Source: Thermoprotei archaeon (GTDB taxonomy: Archaea > Thermoproteota > Thermoprotei > Gearchaeales > WAQG01). From it: a DNA stretch of 64,000 nt. Shown piece by piece: positions 42,555 through 50,766 of the stretch; position 1 is the first letter of the stretch; every line of letters begins with the position of its first letter. Under the pieces are notes generated by a model that saw only the letters and a program-made list of their open reading frames with translations, was not told the origin of the DNA and searched no databases. The stretch is from positions 372,001 through 436,000 of the forward strand of contig JAVZOV010000001.1 in assembly GCA_038881895.1 (NCBI GenBank), in the 5' to 3' direction. The translations under genes and the position numbers were made by a program.

Positions 42555-44132
42555 ATGAAGGTATGTAGAGTTACCGAGATAAGAAAGTTAGATCGAGAAG
42601 CAATAGAAAAATATAATATTTCTGAGGAAATTTTGATGGAAAATGCTGGAAGATCTGTATGCTCTGTCATCTTAAGAGAGTTTGGTGTAAAGGATAAGAA
42701 GTTTGTTATTTTTTGTGGGCCGGGTAATAAGGGTGGGGATGGATTTGTAGTAGCCAGACATCTTCATTCTCATGGAGGAAAAGTAAAGGTTTTTATTTTT
42801 GAGAAAGAAAAATATGGTGAGTCAGCAAAAAAGAATTTCGAGAGAATAGAGAATCTTCCGATTGAAATTAGGGAGCTAAAGGATGTTGAGGATGTCAGAA
42901 GTGATGTAGAATGGGCAAATGCTATTATTGATGGGATGTTCGGTGTAGGTTTATCTAGGAATGTTGAAGGAGTTTATAAAGATGTCATTCAATTAATAAA
43001 CAAAAGTGGAAAAAAAGTTTTTGCTATCGATATTCCCTCAGGAATCAATGGTGATACTGGTCAAGAGATGGGAATTTCCGTTAAAGCTGACTATACTGTA
43101 ACCTTTGGATTACCAAAAGTTGGAAATTTACTATATCCAGGTTATGAAAAATGTGGAAAATTATATGTTGATTTTATTTCTTATCCTATTTCTCTTCAAG
43201 AACCCGAATGGATTAAAGTTGAAATATATGAACCTATTAAACTTCCAGAACGTGATCCGATGGCAACTAAATTCTCCTATGGACCGACCTTGTTTATAGC
43301 CGGTTCTAGATATTATTTTTGGGCTCCCATCGCTTCTGCATATTCTTTTCTAAAGGCTGGAGGAGGATATGCCTATCTAGCATCACCAAAGTCTGTCGTC
43401 CCTTTCCTTGCTGAGAGAGGAAGGGAAGTTGTCTTTCTTCCTCAACCGGAAACAGAGGAAGGAACTATTGCTTTAGAGGCTAAAGATGAAATTTTGAAAT
43501 CAAATGCCTACAAACGAGCAAAAATAGTAGTAATAGGGCCTGGCCTCTCTACAAATGAAAAAACTAAGCAACTAGTAAAGGAATTAGTTAGTGAGATTGA
43601 AAAACCAGTATTAATTGATGGTGATGGAATAACTGCTGTTTCTGAAGATATAGAAGTTATTAAAAAGAGGAAATCAATTACTATTCTCACTCCTCATACT
43701 GGAGAAATGGAAAGAATTACCCAAATAAAGAGGGAAGAAATAGAGAAAAATAGAGTAGACATTTTGCAGAAAACTACAAAAGAGTTAAATTCAATCATAG
43801 TTTTAAAGGGGCCACACACTTTAGTCGGTTATCCTGATCAAAAAGTTTATATCGTTCTCAGTGGAAACGCTGGAATGGCAACTGCTGGAAGTGGTGATGT
43901 TTTAAATGGAACAATCTGTGCAATGTATGCCTTAGGATTAAACATTGATGAAGCCGTAAGAACCGGAGTCTTTATTCATGGACTTGCTGGAGATTTGGCT
44001 GCAAAAGAAAAAGGACAAGATGGAATAGTCGCCTCAGATATATTAGAATCTCTTCCATATGCTATAAAATACTATAAAGAAAATTTCGAAAAACTTCGTG
44101 AAAGTTTCTATAATAAGATACATATAGTATAA
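42555..44132 (+). CDS. nnr: bifunctional NAD(P)HX epimerase/dehydratase
   Basis: Repairs hydrated NADH and NADPH. 525 residues: the epimerase domain (YjeF_N, FCGPGNKGGDGFVVARHL, AIDIPSGINGDTG) and the ADP/ATP-dependent dehydratase domain from about residue 235 (VVIGPGLSTNEKTK, LTPHTGEMERI, GNAGMATAGSGDVLNGTI). Both active regions look complete. GGTGAAAGA precedes ATG 42555. It is divergent from the alcohol dehydrogenase with a short shared promoter region, a sensible pairing with NAD(P)-dependent metabolism. Confidence 0.95.
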   Translation: MKVCRVTEIRKLDREAIEKYNISEEILMENAGRSVCSVILREFGVKDKKFVIFCGPGNKGGDGFVVARHLHSHGGKVKVFIFEKEKYGESAKKNFERIENLPIEIRELKDVEDVRSDVEWANAIIDGMFGVGLSRNVEGVYKDVIQLINKSGKKVFAIDIPSGINGDTGQEMGISVKADYTVTFGLPKVGNLLYPGYEKCGKLYVDFISYPISLQEPEWIKVEIYEPIKLPERDPMATKFSYGPTLFIAGSRYYFWAPIASAYSFLKAGGGYAYLASPKSVVPFLAERGREVVFLPQPETEEGTIALEAKDEILKSNAYKRAKIVVIGPGLSTNEKTKQLVKELVSEIEKPVLIDGDGITAVSEDIEVIKKRKSITILTPHTGEMERITQIKREEIEKNRVDILQKTTKELNSIIVLKGPHTLVGYPDQKVYIVLSGNAGMATAGSGDVLNGTICAMYALGLNIDEAVRTGVFIHGLAGDLAAKEKGQDGIVASDILESLPYAIKYYKENFEKLRESFYNKIHIV

Positions 44133-44230
44133 AACTAAAGAAGAATGTCCCTTAATTAAATGTTGACGCTGTCCTCAATGGCTCATCATAATTAACATCA
44201 GATGTCGATTATTTATTATTGGTGTCAATC

Positions 44231-44257
44231 ATCTCCTGCTAAAGGAGGAGAGCATCA
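44231..44257 (+). repeat. short transposon-end hairpin scar (AGCATCA type)
   Basis: ATCTCCTGCTAAAGGAGGAG then AGCATCA: a CTCCT/AGGAG hairpin followed by AGCATCA, like 23097-23124. It lies in the gap between nnr and nfeD. Confidence 0.45.
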
Positions 44258-44302
44258 GTTATCTCTCTTATTGTACAATGAAGGTATTCATGAGTTTTAG
44301 GT

Positions 44303-45658
44303 CTATTTTTCGATTTTGCGTTTAACCATCAACGTAGGACCTCTTTTATCTATTACTATCACTTTTTCTCCTTTTTCTATTTTTTCTGTTGATTCTGCTA
44401 TCCAATATTCTCCCTGGCAGAGTACGAACCCAGATTTCTCTGGTGATATGTCATCTAACGCAATACATTCTTGACCTATTATTCCGCTTATGTATAGTTT
44501 TGGTTTCATTCTTTTTGCTTGCAGTATTTTGTAGAAACTCACAGCAAAAAATATTGTTAACGGTGTTATTGATACTATCATATATAATCTCACGTGTTCA
44601 TACCAGCCGCTATAGACTATCCATTTCTCGGGAGTTGTTGATAAGGGAAGCATTAGGACGCCTAGTACTATCATGATTATTCCTGTTACTCCAGTTAATG
44701 TAAATCCAGGGATTACGAAAAGTTCAATGAGCAAAAGTACTATCCCCATAGTTATTAAAATTATTGAAAGCGTATTAATACTGAAACCCATCCCCACTAG
44801 ACTAATTAATATAAGGAGTATTCCGATTACTGAGACTGCGTGATGCGTTGATGCTAAACCAAATATTAATATGTACAAACCTAGCATGAAAGAGATATAT
44901 GATATGATCGGGTCTTGTAATATTCGTACTATGGTATTTCTTATACCTGTATTAAATTTTATTATTTCAGTATTTGATGTTTCTAACATTATTTCTCCTT
45001 GAGCTGTTTTTACATTTCTCTTATTAATGTTTGATAAAAGTTCTTCAAGACTGTCTGCGACAGTATCTATTACATTATATTTTAGCGCTTCATCGGCTCC
45101 CAAGTTGAGATTTTTAATAACAAAGTCCTGAGCGGCTGTCTCATTTCTATTGCGTACTTTAGCTATTTCTTTAAAATATGTTGCTACCGCATTAATTATT
45201 TTTGTATCGTTAACTGGGCGACTTCCTGTTACTGGATCATAGTAAACTGGTTGTGCGGAGCCTATCACCGTGCCGTGCGTCATAGCAGCTATATGACTTG
45301 ATAATAGTAATAATGAGCCAGCGGACCATCCTGTAGCTCCATGAGGATAGACGTAACCTATAACAGGAATTTTCGAATTTAAAATGAGCTCAACAATCTT
45401 CACCGTAGAATCTAAAGATCCCCCTGGCGTGTTTATTATTAACAATAAAGGAGCATTTAATGATGTGGCATAATTAATGGCATTGTCCAAATCTTCATAA
45501 GTACCTTCTGTTATTATACCCGATACTTCCATAAGTATTATAGGTTTCGATTGCGCACGCGCATTAATAGTACTTATCATTAGTATTAAAGACAAAATTA
45601 TTAAAGTTAGAAACACATATCTAAGAAGTGCCGTATACCTGCTTCTAAGAAAGAACAT
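44303..45658 (-). CDS. nfeD: NfeD-like membrane protease (ClpP-class serine protease)
   Basis: 451 residues. N-terminal signal/anchor, an outer ClpP-like protease domain with INTPGGSLDSTVKIVELIL and catalytic Ser112 in ATGWSAGSLLLLSS, then four membrane helices and a C-terminal OB-fold (GQECIALDDISPEKSGFVLC to KRGPTLMVKRKIEK). The family cleaves the C-terminal hydrophobic region of stomatin. It lies directly downstream of the stomatin gene (43 bases apart, same strand), the classic nfeD-stomatin pair. Confidence 0.94.
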   Translation of the reverse strand: MFFLRSRYTALLRYVFLTLIILSLILMISTINARAQSKPIILMEVSGIITEGTYEDLDNAINYATSLNAPLLLIINTPGGSLDSTVKIVELILNSKIPVIGYVYPHGATGWSAGSLLLLSSHIAAMTHGTVIGSAQPVYYDPVTGSRPVNDTKIINAVATYFKEIAKVRNRNETAAQDFVIKNLNLGADEALKYNVIDTVADSLEELLSNINKRNVKTAQGEIMLETSNTEIIKFNTGIRNTIVRILQDPIISYISFMLGLYILIFGLASTHHAVSVIGILLILISLVGMGFSINTLSIILITMGIVLLLIELFVIPGFTLTGVTGIIMIVLGVLMLPLSTTPEKWIVYSGWYEHVRLYMIVSITPLTIFFAVSFYKILQAKRMKPKLYISGIIGQECIALDDISPEKSGFVLCQGEYWIAESTEKIEKGEKVIVIDKRGPTLMVKRKIEK

Positions 45659-45701
45659 TCCTATTCGATTTTAAGAATATTTTTGTTAAATTTAAATGTT
45701 T

Positions 45702-46523
45702 CTACATTGTTTGTTTCTCTTCTTTTTCTCTTTCTTTGTTGTGAAATGCCTTAGTAAAGGCTGCTATTTCTCCTGGTGTTGTAAATGTTTGTGACGTAAC
45801 TACTATTAAGTTACGTTCCCTTGCTATTTCTGTTAGTGTTTGTAATTCTCGTAGCCTCATGGCCATAGCATGTTCTTCATATTGTTTTGCTGCTTCAGCC
45901 ATGATTTTTGATGCTTGTAATTCACCCTCCGCCATGATAACTCTGGATCGTTTTTCTCGTTCAGCTTCAGCTTGTTTAGCCATTGCTCTTAACATTGCTT
46001 CAGGTAATGCAACATCTTTTATAGTAACCGCTGTAACCTTAATCCCCCACGGGTCAGTAACGACGTCTAATAATACTTGCAATCTTTTATTCAATTCTTC
46101 TCGTTTTGTGAGCAGTTCATCTAGTTCAACCTGACCTAAGACATCTCTTAGTGTAGTTTGTGCAAGAAGTTGGCATGCATAATTATAATCTGTAACTGTA
46201 GTTACAGCTTTTACAGGATCGAAAACTCTATAATATATAACAGCATCTACATCAACGCTTACATTATCCTTCGTAACAATTCTTTGTTTTGGAACATCAG
46301 CAACTAAAACCCTTAAATCAACTTTGAAGAATTTGTCAAAAATCGGTATTATGAAGAAGAGACCAGGCCCCTTCGCTCCTAGTAATCTTCCTAATCTAAA
46401 TATAACGGCTCTCTCATATTCTTTCACAATTTTAATACTAGCTGAAAATATTATCAGTATTATAACAATTAAGAGTATTATAAACATTAATTCTAGTAGA
46501 GCTTCTGGTAGATCGAAAGGCAT
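45702..46523 (-). CDS. stomatin-like SPFH/band 7 protein
   Basis: 273 residues. N-terminal membrane helix (EALLELMFIILLIVIILIIF), then the SPFH core: VKEYERAVIFRLGRLLGAKG, RIVTKDNVSVDVDAVIYYRV, and a coiled-coil region AMAKQAEAEREKRSRVIMAE to ending with a charged tail. Forms membrane oligomers. Partner of NfeD, first in the two-gene operon. Start ATG 46523; AATATT-rich promoter just upstream. Confidence 0.94.
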   Translation of the reverse strand: MPFDLPEALLELMFIILLIVIILIIFSASIKIVKEYERAVIFRLGRLLGAKGPGLFFIIPIFDKFFKVDLRVLVADVPKQRIVTKDNVSVDVDAVIYYRVFDPVKAVTTVTDYNYACQLLAQTTLRDVLGQVELDELLTKREELNKRLQVLLDVVTDPWGIKVTAVTIKDVALPEAMLRAMAKQAEAEREKRSRVIMAEGELQASKIMAEAAKQYEEHAMAMRLRELQTLTEIARERNLIVVTSQTFTTPGEIAAFTKAFHNKEREKEEKQTM

Positions 46524-46645
46524 ACTAAGAATAATATTCGTAAGTAATTAATAAACCTATCTACTATCACAATGATGATTTCTATCTCCAAGTGCAACTT
46601 TTAACAAATAAAACTTTATTAGTATTCTTATGATACTCTAAACGT

Positions 46646-46860
46646 ATGCGATTTTTATGGTATTATGAGAAGCTATGGAAGAAAGAAAAAATGTGTAAAA
46701 TTTGTGGATCTAAGTCTACTACAATAAGTGAGGTATTAGGAGTTTGCGGGGACTGCATTAAAAAATATCCTGATAAAGCTCTCAATATTGCAATGAAATC
46801 ACATTCCTTAAGCAGGGATAGATTCAATCTTCCTAGAGAACCGCCAAGAAGTGCCAAAGG
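46646..46860 (+). pseudogene. radical SAM gene, 5' part, interrupted by IS607
   Basis: Encodes MCKICGSKSTTISEVLGVCG then DCIKKYPDKALNIAMKSHSL and NLPREPPRSAKG. This is the N-terminal zinc-ribbon-like part of an archaeal PflA/COG1180-COG1313-type radical SAM protein, which normally continues PP..x.GVKC. The reading is cut at GG 46859-46860 by the IS607 element; the rest resumes at 48716. The start could be ATG 46646 or the internal ATG 46691. Removing the element restores GCC AAA GGC GTT AAA TGC in frame, so the insertion looks recent. Confidence 0.85.
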
Positions 46861-46867
46861 GTTCTGA

Positions 46868-46902
46868 ACTAAGTATGGATACGTATAGAATCCATACTTA
46901 GT
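46868..46902 (-). other. 13-bp perfect hairpin over the tnpB stop codon
   Basis: ACTAAGTATGGAT (46868-46880) and ATCCATACTTAGT (46890-46902), loop of nine bases. The tnpB stop (46869-46871) is inside the distal arm. Position, not sequence, is shared with the hairpin at 20633-20677. Confidence 0.7.
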
Positions 46903-48080
46903 CCTTGAGCTTCAACGCTCTCGTCCTCCTCAGGGTTCATTGGAGGGCTCATCGAGCTCTGCTCCTTTCGGGGTGAACCCATGAATCCCCACATCCTAAG
47001 GAACGTTTTCCAAATGTTTATTGATGCATTCCTCTGTCTATCGATTACAAGTCCGCATTTTGGGCACTTGAAGACTGCTCCCCTTAGGTCTTTGTTGTAG
47101 TACCCGCATCTGGAGCAGGTCTTCGAGGTGCCCTTCGCCTTCACATATATGGTAGCATAACCGTTCCACGCAGATTTGTATTCCACGTACTTTTGCAGTT
47201 TGATGTAATTGTGCTTGCTGTTCTGCCTGTTCATGCTCCTACTCTTCGTCCTAGCAATCCTTTCCTTGAACCCCCTCAGGTCCTCGAAGACGTTTGTCCT
47301 GTTGGATAACTGTTTAGCCAGCTTGTGCAGCGCGTCGTCAACCCTGTTCCTCTCCCTCGAGCAGTACTTCTCCAGGAGCTTCTTCCTCGTTTTTCCGGGT
47401 AGCTTCTGGATGACCCTTCTCTTCAGCTCGTACGTTCTGTGGATAGTGTAGATTTCCTTCAAGCTTATCGAGTAATGCTTTTCACCATCAAAGCTGTCCA
47501 AGGTTAAGAGGTTCACGTCCCATGCTATTGGGTCTTTAATCTTTAGCTCCACCTCTCTTCTAACAGTAACTATGAACCTGTCCTGTTTAAGTATGAGTTC
47601 ACCGAGCTCCAATCCCCTTATCCTATCCCAGCACCACGCCTTCCTCAAATCTATGGTTAAGTTTTCTTCGTAAGGTTTCACTGAAATCCTGAGAACCCCG
47701 TTCCTGTAACTGTAGAGGGTTTCCTTAACTCTAACGAACTTCCTCCTCAGTTCAGGCCTACTTCTTCCTGCCCGCCCACGAAGGTACCTCTTCCTCCACG
47801 ATTCAAGTACGGAATAGGCCTGTTTTATCGCTGAGTCCACGTAATGCTTGGAGTAAACCCATCCTCTGAGGTGCTTGTCTCTAAGCTTTTTCCTAAAAGC
47901 CTTATCTTTCCTCAGAAACGGTATAAGCCTCTTCCCATTCCTATTCCATGCAATGTTCCTCCATAAATCTTCCAAGATAGAGTTTAAGACGCGCATGTAA
48001 TCCTCTATAAGCTCACTTACCTCAAGGTTATATGGTATTGAGTACGCTTTAACTAACAAGCTTCCTGACACCTTCAACAA
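46869..48080 (-). CDS. tnpB: TnpB RNA-guided nuclease of the complete IS607
   Basis: 403 residues. RuvC-I aspartate in [12 protein letters not shown], RuvC-II glutamate in [12 protein letters not shown], zinc finger [20 protein letters not shown] ending CG, and RuvC-III aspartate in [13 protein letters not shown]. All key residues are present. Its N-terminus overlaps tnpA, indicating translational coupling. It is distantly related to the 19.5-kb TnpB, with different finger and C-terminus, so the two elements are different subtypes although their ends are alike. The guide RNA would lie over and after the 3' end. Confidence 0.94.
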   Translation of the reverse strand: MLKVSGSLLVKAYSIPYNLEVSELIEDYMRVLNSILEDLWRNIAWNRNGKRLIPFLRKDKAFRKKLRDKHLRGWVYSKHYVDSAIKQAYSVLESWRKRYLRGRAGRSRPELRRKFVRVKETLYSYRNGVLRISVKPYEENLTIDLRKAWCWDRIRGLELGELILKQDRFIVTVRREVELKIKDPIAWDVNLLTLDSFDGEKHYSISLKEIYTIHRTYELKRRVIQKLPGKTRKKLLEKYCSRERNRVDDALHKLAKQLSNRTNVFEDLRGFKERIARTKSRSMNRQNSKHNYIKLQKYVEYKSAWNGYATIYVKAKGTSKTCSRCGYYNKDLRGAVFKCPKCGLVIDRQRNASINIWKTFLRMWGFMGSPRKEQSSMSPPMNPEEDESVEAQGLSMDSIRIHT

Positions 48081-48657
48081 CCTCCCTATACTTATGGCTT
48101 CTCATTCCGTAGAGCTTTCCAGCGAAATGAGCAACTATGGTGATTAAGTCTTCCACAAGCTCTTCATGAGGTGCCTTCTCTTCATGGTTTATTACTTCTA
48201 TTTCTGTTCCGAAAGTTGTGAACATTTTCTTTAAAGTTTCAAAACCAAATCTCGTGAACCTGTCCTCGTAAGCGATTATCAGCTTGGATATTTTCCTTTC
48301 TGAAACCATATCTAAGAGTTTCAGGAAGTTTTTTCTGTTTTCGTTAAGTCCAGAACCAATATCCGTTAAAACTTGAATTTCACCGTAACCTTTCTCCTTA
48401 GCGTAACTTGAAATGAGCTGTTTCTGCCTTTCAAGGTCATCCTTTTGTGTTGAAGATGAAACCCTTGCATACCCTACAATAATTCTTTCCTCTCTTAAAC
48501 CAAGGATGCGTTTTATTTCACTTTCAGGGATCCTCCTACGTCCTCCAAGGGTTCTGACACACCTAATCTTGCCCTGCCTATCCCATTGCTGAATGGTCCA
48601 GGTGGTGACTCCAAGAAGCTTCTTCGCCTCTTTGATTGTATAGAGCTTTTCGGACAT
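48049..48657 (-). CDS. tnpA: IS607-family serine recombinase (TnpA)
   Basis: About 202 residues from ATG 48657, which AGGAG precedes; the frame extends upstream to 48693 but past the ribosome-binding motif. MerR-like HTH ([20 protein letters not shown]) followed by the serine recombinase domain: catalytic Ser in [41 protein letters not shown]. Closely similar to the TnpA at 16939-17571. It would catalyse excision and integration at GG dinucleotides and probably also serves the recombinase-less element. Confidence 0.94.
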   Translation of the reverse strand: MSEKLYTIKEAKKLLGVTTWTIQQWDRQGKIRCVRTLGGRRRIPESEIKRILGLREERIIVGYARVSSSTQKDDLERQKQLISSYAKEKGYGEIQVLTDIGSGLNENRKNFLKLLDMVSERKISKLIIAYEDRFTRFGFETLKKMFTTFGTEIEVINHEEKAPHEELVEDLITIVAHFAGKLYGMRSHKYREVVEGVRKLVS

Positions 48658-48715
48658 CAATATTCTCCTATATCTACCAATATTTAAACACATCTATTCT
48701 GAAACTGCTGAAAGA

Positions 48716-49663
48716 GGCGTTAAATGCAGAGTTTGTGCTAATGAATGTTCAATACCTGATGGTGAACTTGGTTTTTGTGGCTTAACCGAGAACGTGAAAG
48801 GATTAATAAGATATAGGATTAAAGTTCCAGAGGAAGCTATTCTCGAATGGTATTATGATCCGCATCCAACCAATTGTGTTGCATGGTGGTTTTGTCCAGG
48901 AAGTACAGGACTCGGTTATCCTAAGTATGCTGTTAGACAAGGAACTGAAAAGGGTTATGCGAACCTTGCTGTTTTTTATGGAACCTGTAATTTAGATTGT
49001 TTATTTTGCCAAAATTGGTTTTATCGTGAGAACATTCGAAATCTTCACCCACGAGTTTCTATTTCAGAACTGATCAATCATATAACATATTATGTAACCT
49101 GTGTATGCTTTTTTGGTGGTGATCCATCACCTCAGATAATGCACGCATTAAATGTTTGTAAACTTATTAGAGAGAAATCTCTGAAAGAAAAAAGAATTAT
49201 TAGAATATGCTGGGAAACTAATGGACTTATGAACAAAGTGTTTTTAAACTTAGCGTTAAAGTACTCCTTAGAAAGCGGTGGTATGATGAAATTCGACCTG
49301 AAAGCCTGGAATCCTGCATTGTATAGAAGTTTGTGCGGCGTGGATGGTACTGTTGTTTATGATAATTTTAAGTATGCCTCCAATTTTATAAAAGATAGAC
49401 CTGAAGTCCCGTTATTAACAGCTAGTACTTTACTGGTACCAGGTTATATCGATGAGGATGAAATTAGAAATATCGCAAGGTTTATTGCAGACATTAACTC
49501 AGAAATACCGTACTCACTTTTAGCTTTCCATCCCGAATACATGCTAATAGATTTGCCACCAACTAGTAGAACTCATGCAGAAAGATGCGTGAAAGCTGCT
49601 AAGAATGAAGGATTAAAAAATGTTCATTTAGGTAATCCATGGATTTTAAGTGATTATTACTAA
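48716..49663 (+). pseudogene. radical SAM gene, 3' part, interrupted by IS607
   Basis: From GGC at 48716 the frame reads GVKCRVCANECSIPDGELGF, CGLTENVKGLIRYRIKVP and on to the radical SAM cluster motif CNLDCLFCQNW (CX3CX2C), FFGGDPSPQIMHALNVC, WETNGLMNKVF. This is the glycyl-radical-activase-like/COG1313 group. The N-terminal third is on the other side of the IS607 element. A GTG at 48794 could restart translation and make a 289-residue protein with an intact cluster, so partial function is not excluded. Natural substrate unknown. Confidence 0.85.
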
Positions 49664-49935
49664 CTAAACATCATTTCAAGAAGACAAGATTCGTCATATT
49701 CATATCAGCACTGCTTGAAACTTCTTCATCCTGAATTTAGTTTAATGAGAGCAGAAAGGTGAATAACATGGGATTTACAAAATAAATAAAAATATGGCAA
49801 TAAAATATCACAGACTTAAAAGTAAAGCTGAAAATTTAAAAATATCTTTGACTGAAAATTTTAAAATCTGTAATGATAATAAATTAAATAAATAAATTTA
49901 TATACTTCAGAAAAGCTTTAAAATTGGGTATAAAA

Positions 49936-50076
49936 ATGAAAAAGGGCAGAAGCTATATAATACTCATGTACACTGAAATCATTAGCGAATTGTCCAAAGA
50001 AGAACTAGAAAAGGAAATAGAAAATGGCAAATTAAAAATAGAAAAACCTATAATAAAAGTGCTAGAAAAACCATAA
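49936..50076 (+). CDS. possible 46-residue charged protein
   Basis: MKKGRSYIILMYTEIISELS then KEELEKEIENGKLKIEKPII and KVLEKP. The product has a strand-like start followed by a Lys/Glu-rich helix. TTTATATACTTC at about 49900 is a promoter-like sequence. There is no good ribosome-binding motif, but a leaderless mRNA is possible. The 272 bases before it (49664-49935) hold nothing I can identify. No family recognised. Confidence 0.4.
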   Translation: MKKGRSYIILMYTEIISELSKEELEKEIENGKLKIEKPIIKVLEKP

Positions 50077-50097
50077 ACTATTCACCATACTTTCATG

Positions 50098-50125
50098 ATC
50101 CTCACCTTAAAAGCGAGACTTCAAC
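50098..50125 (-). repeat. short transposon-end scar and decayed sequence
   Basis: Minus strand: GTTGAAGTCTCGCTTTTAAG then GTGAGGAT, like 28396-28419. Between here and 50441, on the minus strand, there are short open stretches (RTWKILKIEMQEPLTLVMER) broken by stops that may be a dead gene; I cannot assign them. Confidence 0.4.
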
Positions 50126-50441
50126 ATAAAGGTTGAGAAGGAATCGAAACTCAGTTTAAACTTAAAGTGTGAATCTTCCAGTTACAAGCTCCTTTCGAGA
50201 CATACTTTAATATCCTCGACTGAAACACCCTTAGTGCCATGTGGATCTCTATATTAATCTATTCTAAAGCTGCTAGCTACATTGAATCTCTCCATAACTA
50301 AGGTAAGTGGTTCTTGCATTTCAATCTTTAAGATCTTCCAAGTTCTGGATGTTATCAAAACAGAACTTGTTGTGAGTGTATTCTAAGTTATCTTTTTTTA
50401 TTAATTAATTTAACTTGAGTAGTTTATTAAAAAATTTTGCA

Positions 50442-50719
50442 GTGAACTACCACCAGCTTTCGCAGGTGGCTTCCTGCTTCCACGGACAGACTCGATCTCC
50501 ACTCACCCACAGCGGAGGTCTCGGCAGGTGAGACCGTTTCGGGAATCCCGTGTGGAAGGTGGGTTACGGAGGTCTTGCCCTCAGCAGTCTTCTCTTTCAG
50601 CCTGTCCCATGCCTACTAGGTCTGCCAACCAAGCAGACAATGATAAACACAACGAGAAAAAATATAAGCTTATCGGCCTTCATCCCCACACTTACGGATG
50701 AGGACTCCCCGCCGACTGT
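50442..50719 (-). mobile_element. structured GC-rich repeat, copy C (omega-RNA-like non-autonomous element)
   Basis: Third copy, reverse orientation. Read on the minus strand it follows TATATTTAAC, starts ACAGTCGGCGGGG and ends TAGTTCAC. The 5' 40 bases are the most diverged among copies; the GGTCTC/GAGACC stem, CCCAC/GTGGG pairing and terminal GAAA-capped hairpin are as in copy A. CCTGCT has become ACTGCT, weakening that long-range pairing by one base pair. It lies head to head with the phosphodiesterase gene. Confidence 0.75.
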
Positions 50720-50766
50720 GTTAAATATAAATAGTTTGATTCGGATTGCTTTATAGGGGTTTATTG

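Larger units (their letters stand above)
46861..48715 (-). mobile_element. complete IS607-family element
   Basis: 1855 bp, carrying tnpA and tnpB overlapping by 32 bases on the minus strand. Flanked by GG on both sides (46859-46860 and 48716-48717), the IS607 integration signature without target duplication. Left end (tnpA side) CAGTTTCAGAATAGATGTG to GTTTAAATATT; right end a 13-bp hairpin then TTCAGAAC. It splits a radical SAM gene. Both genes look intact, so the element is likely still active. End sequences are shared with the recombinase-less element at 19311-20685. Confidence 0.93.
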
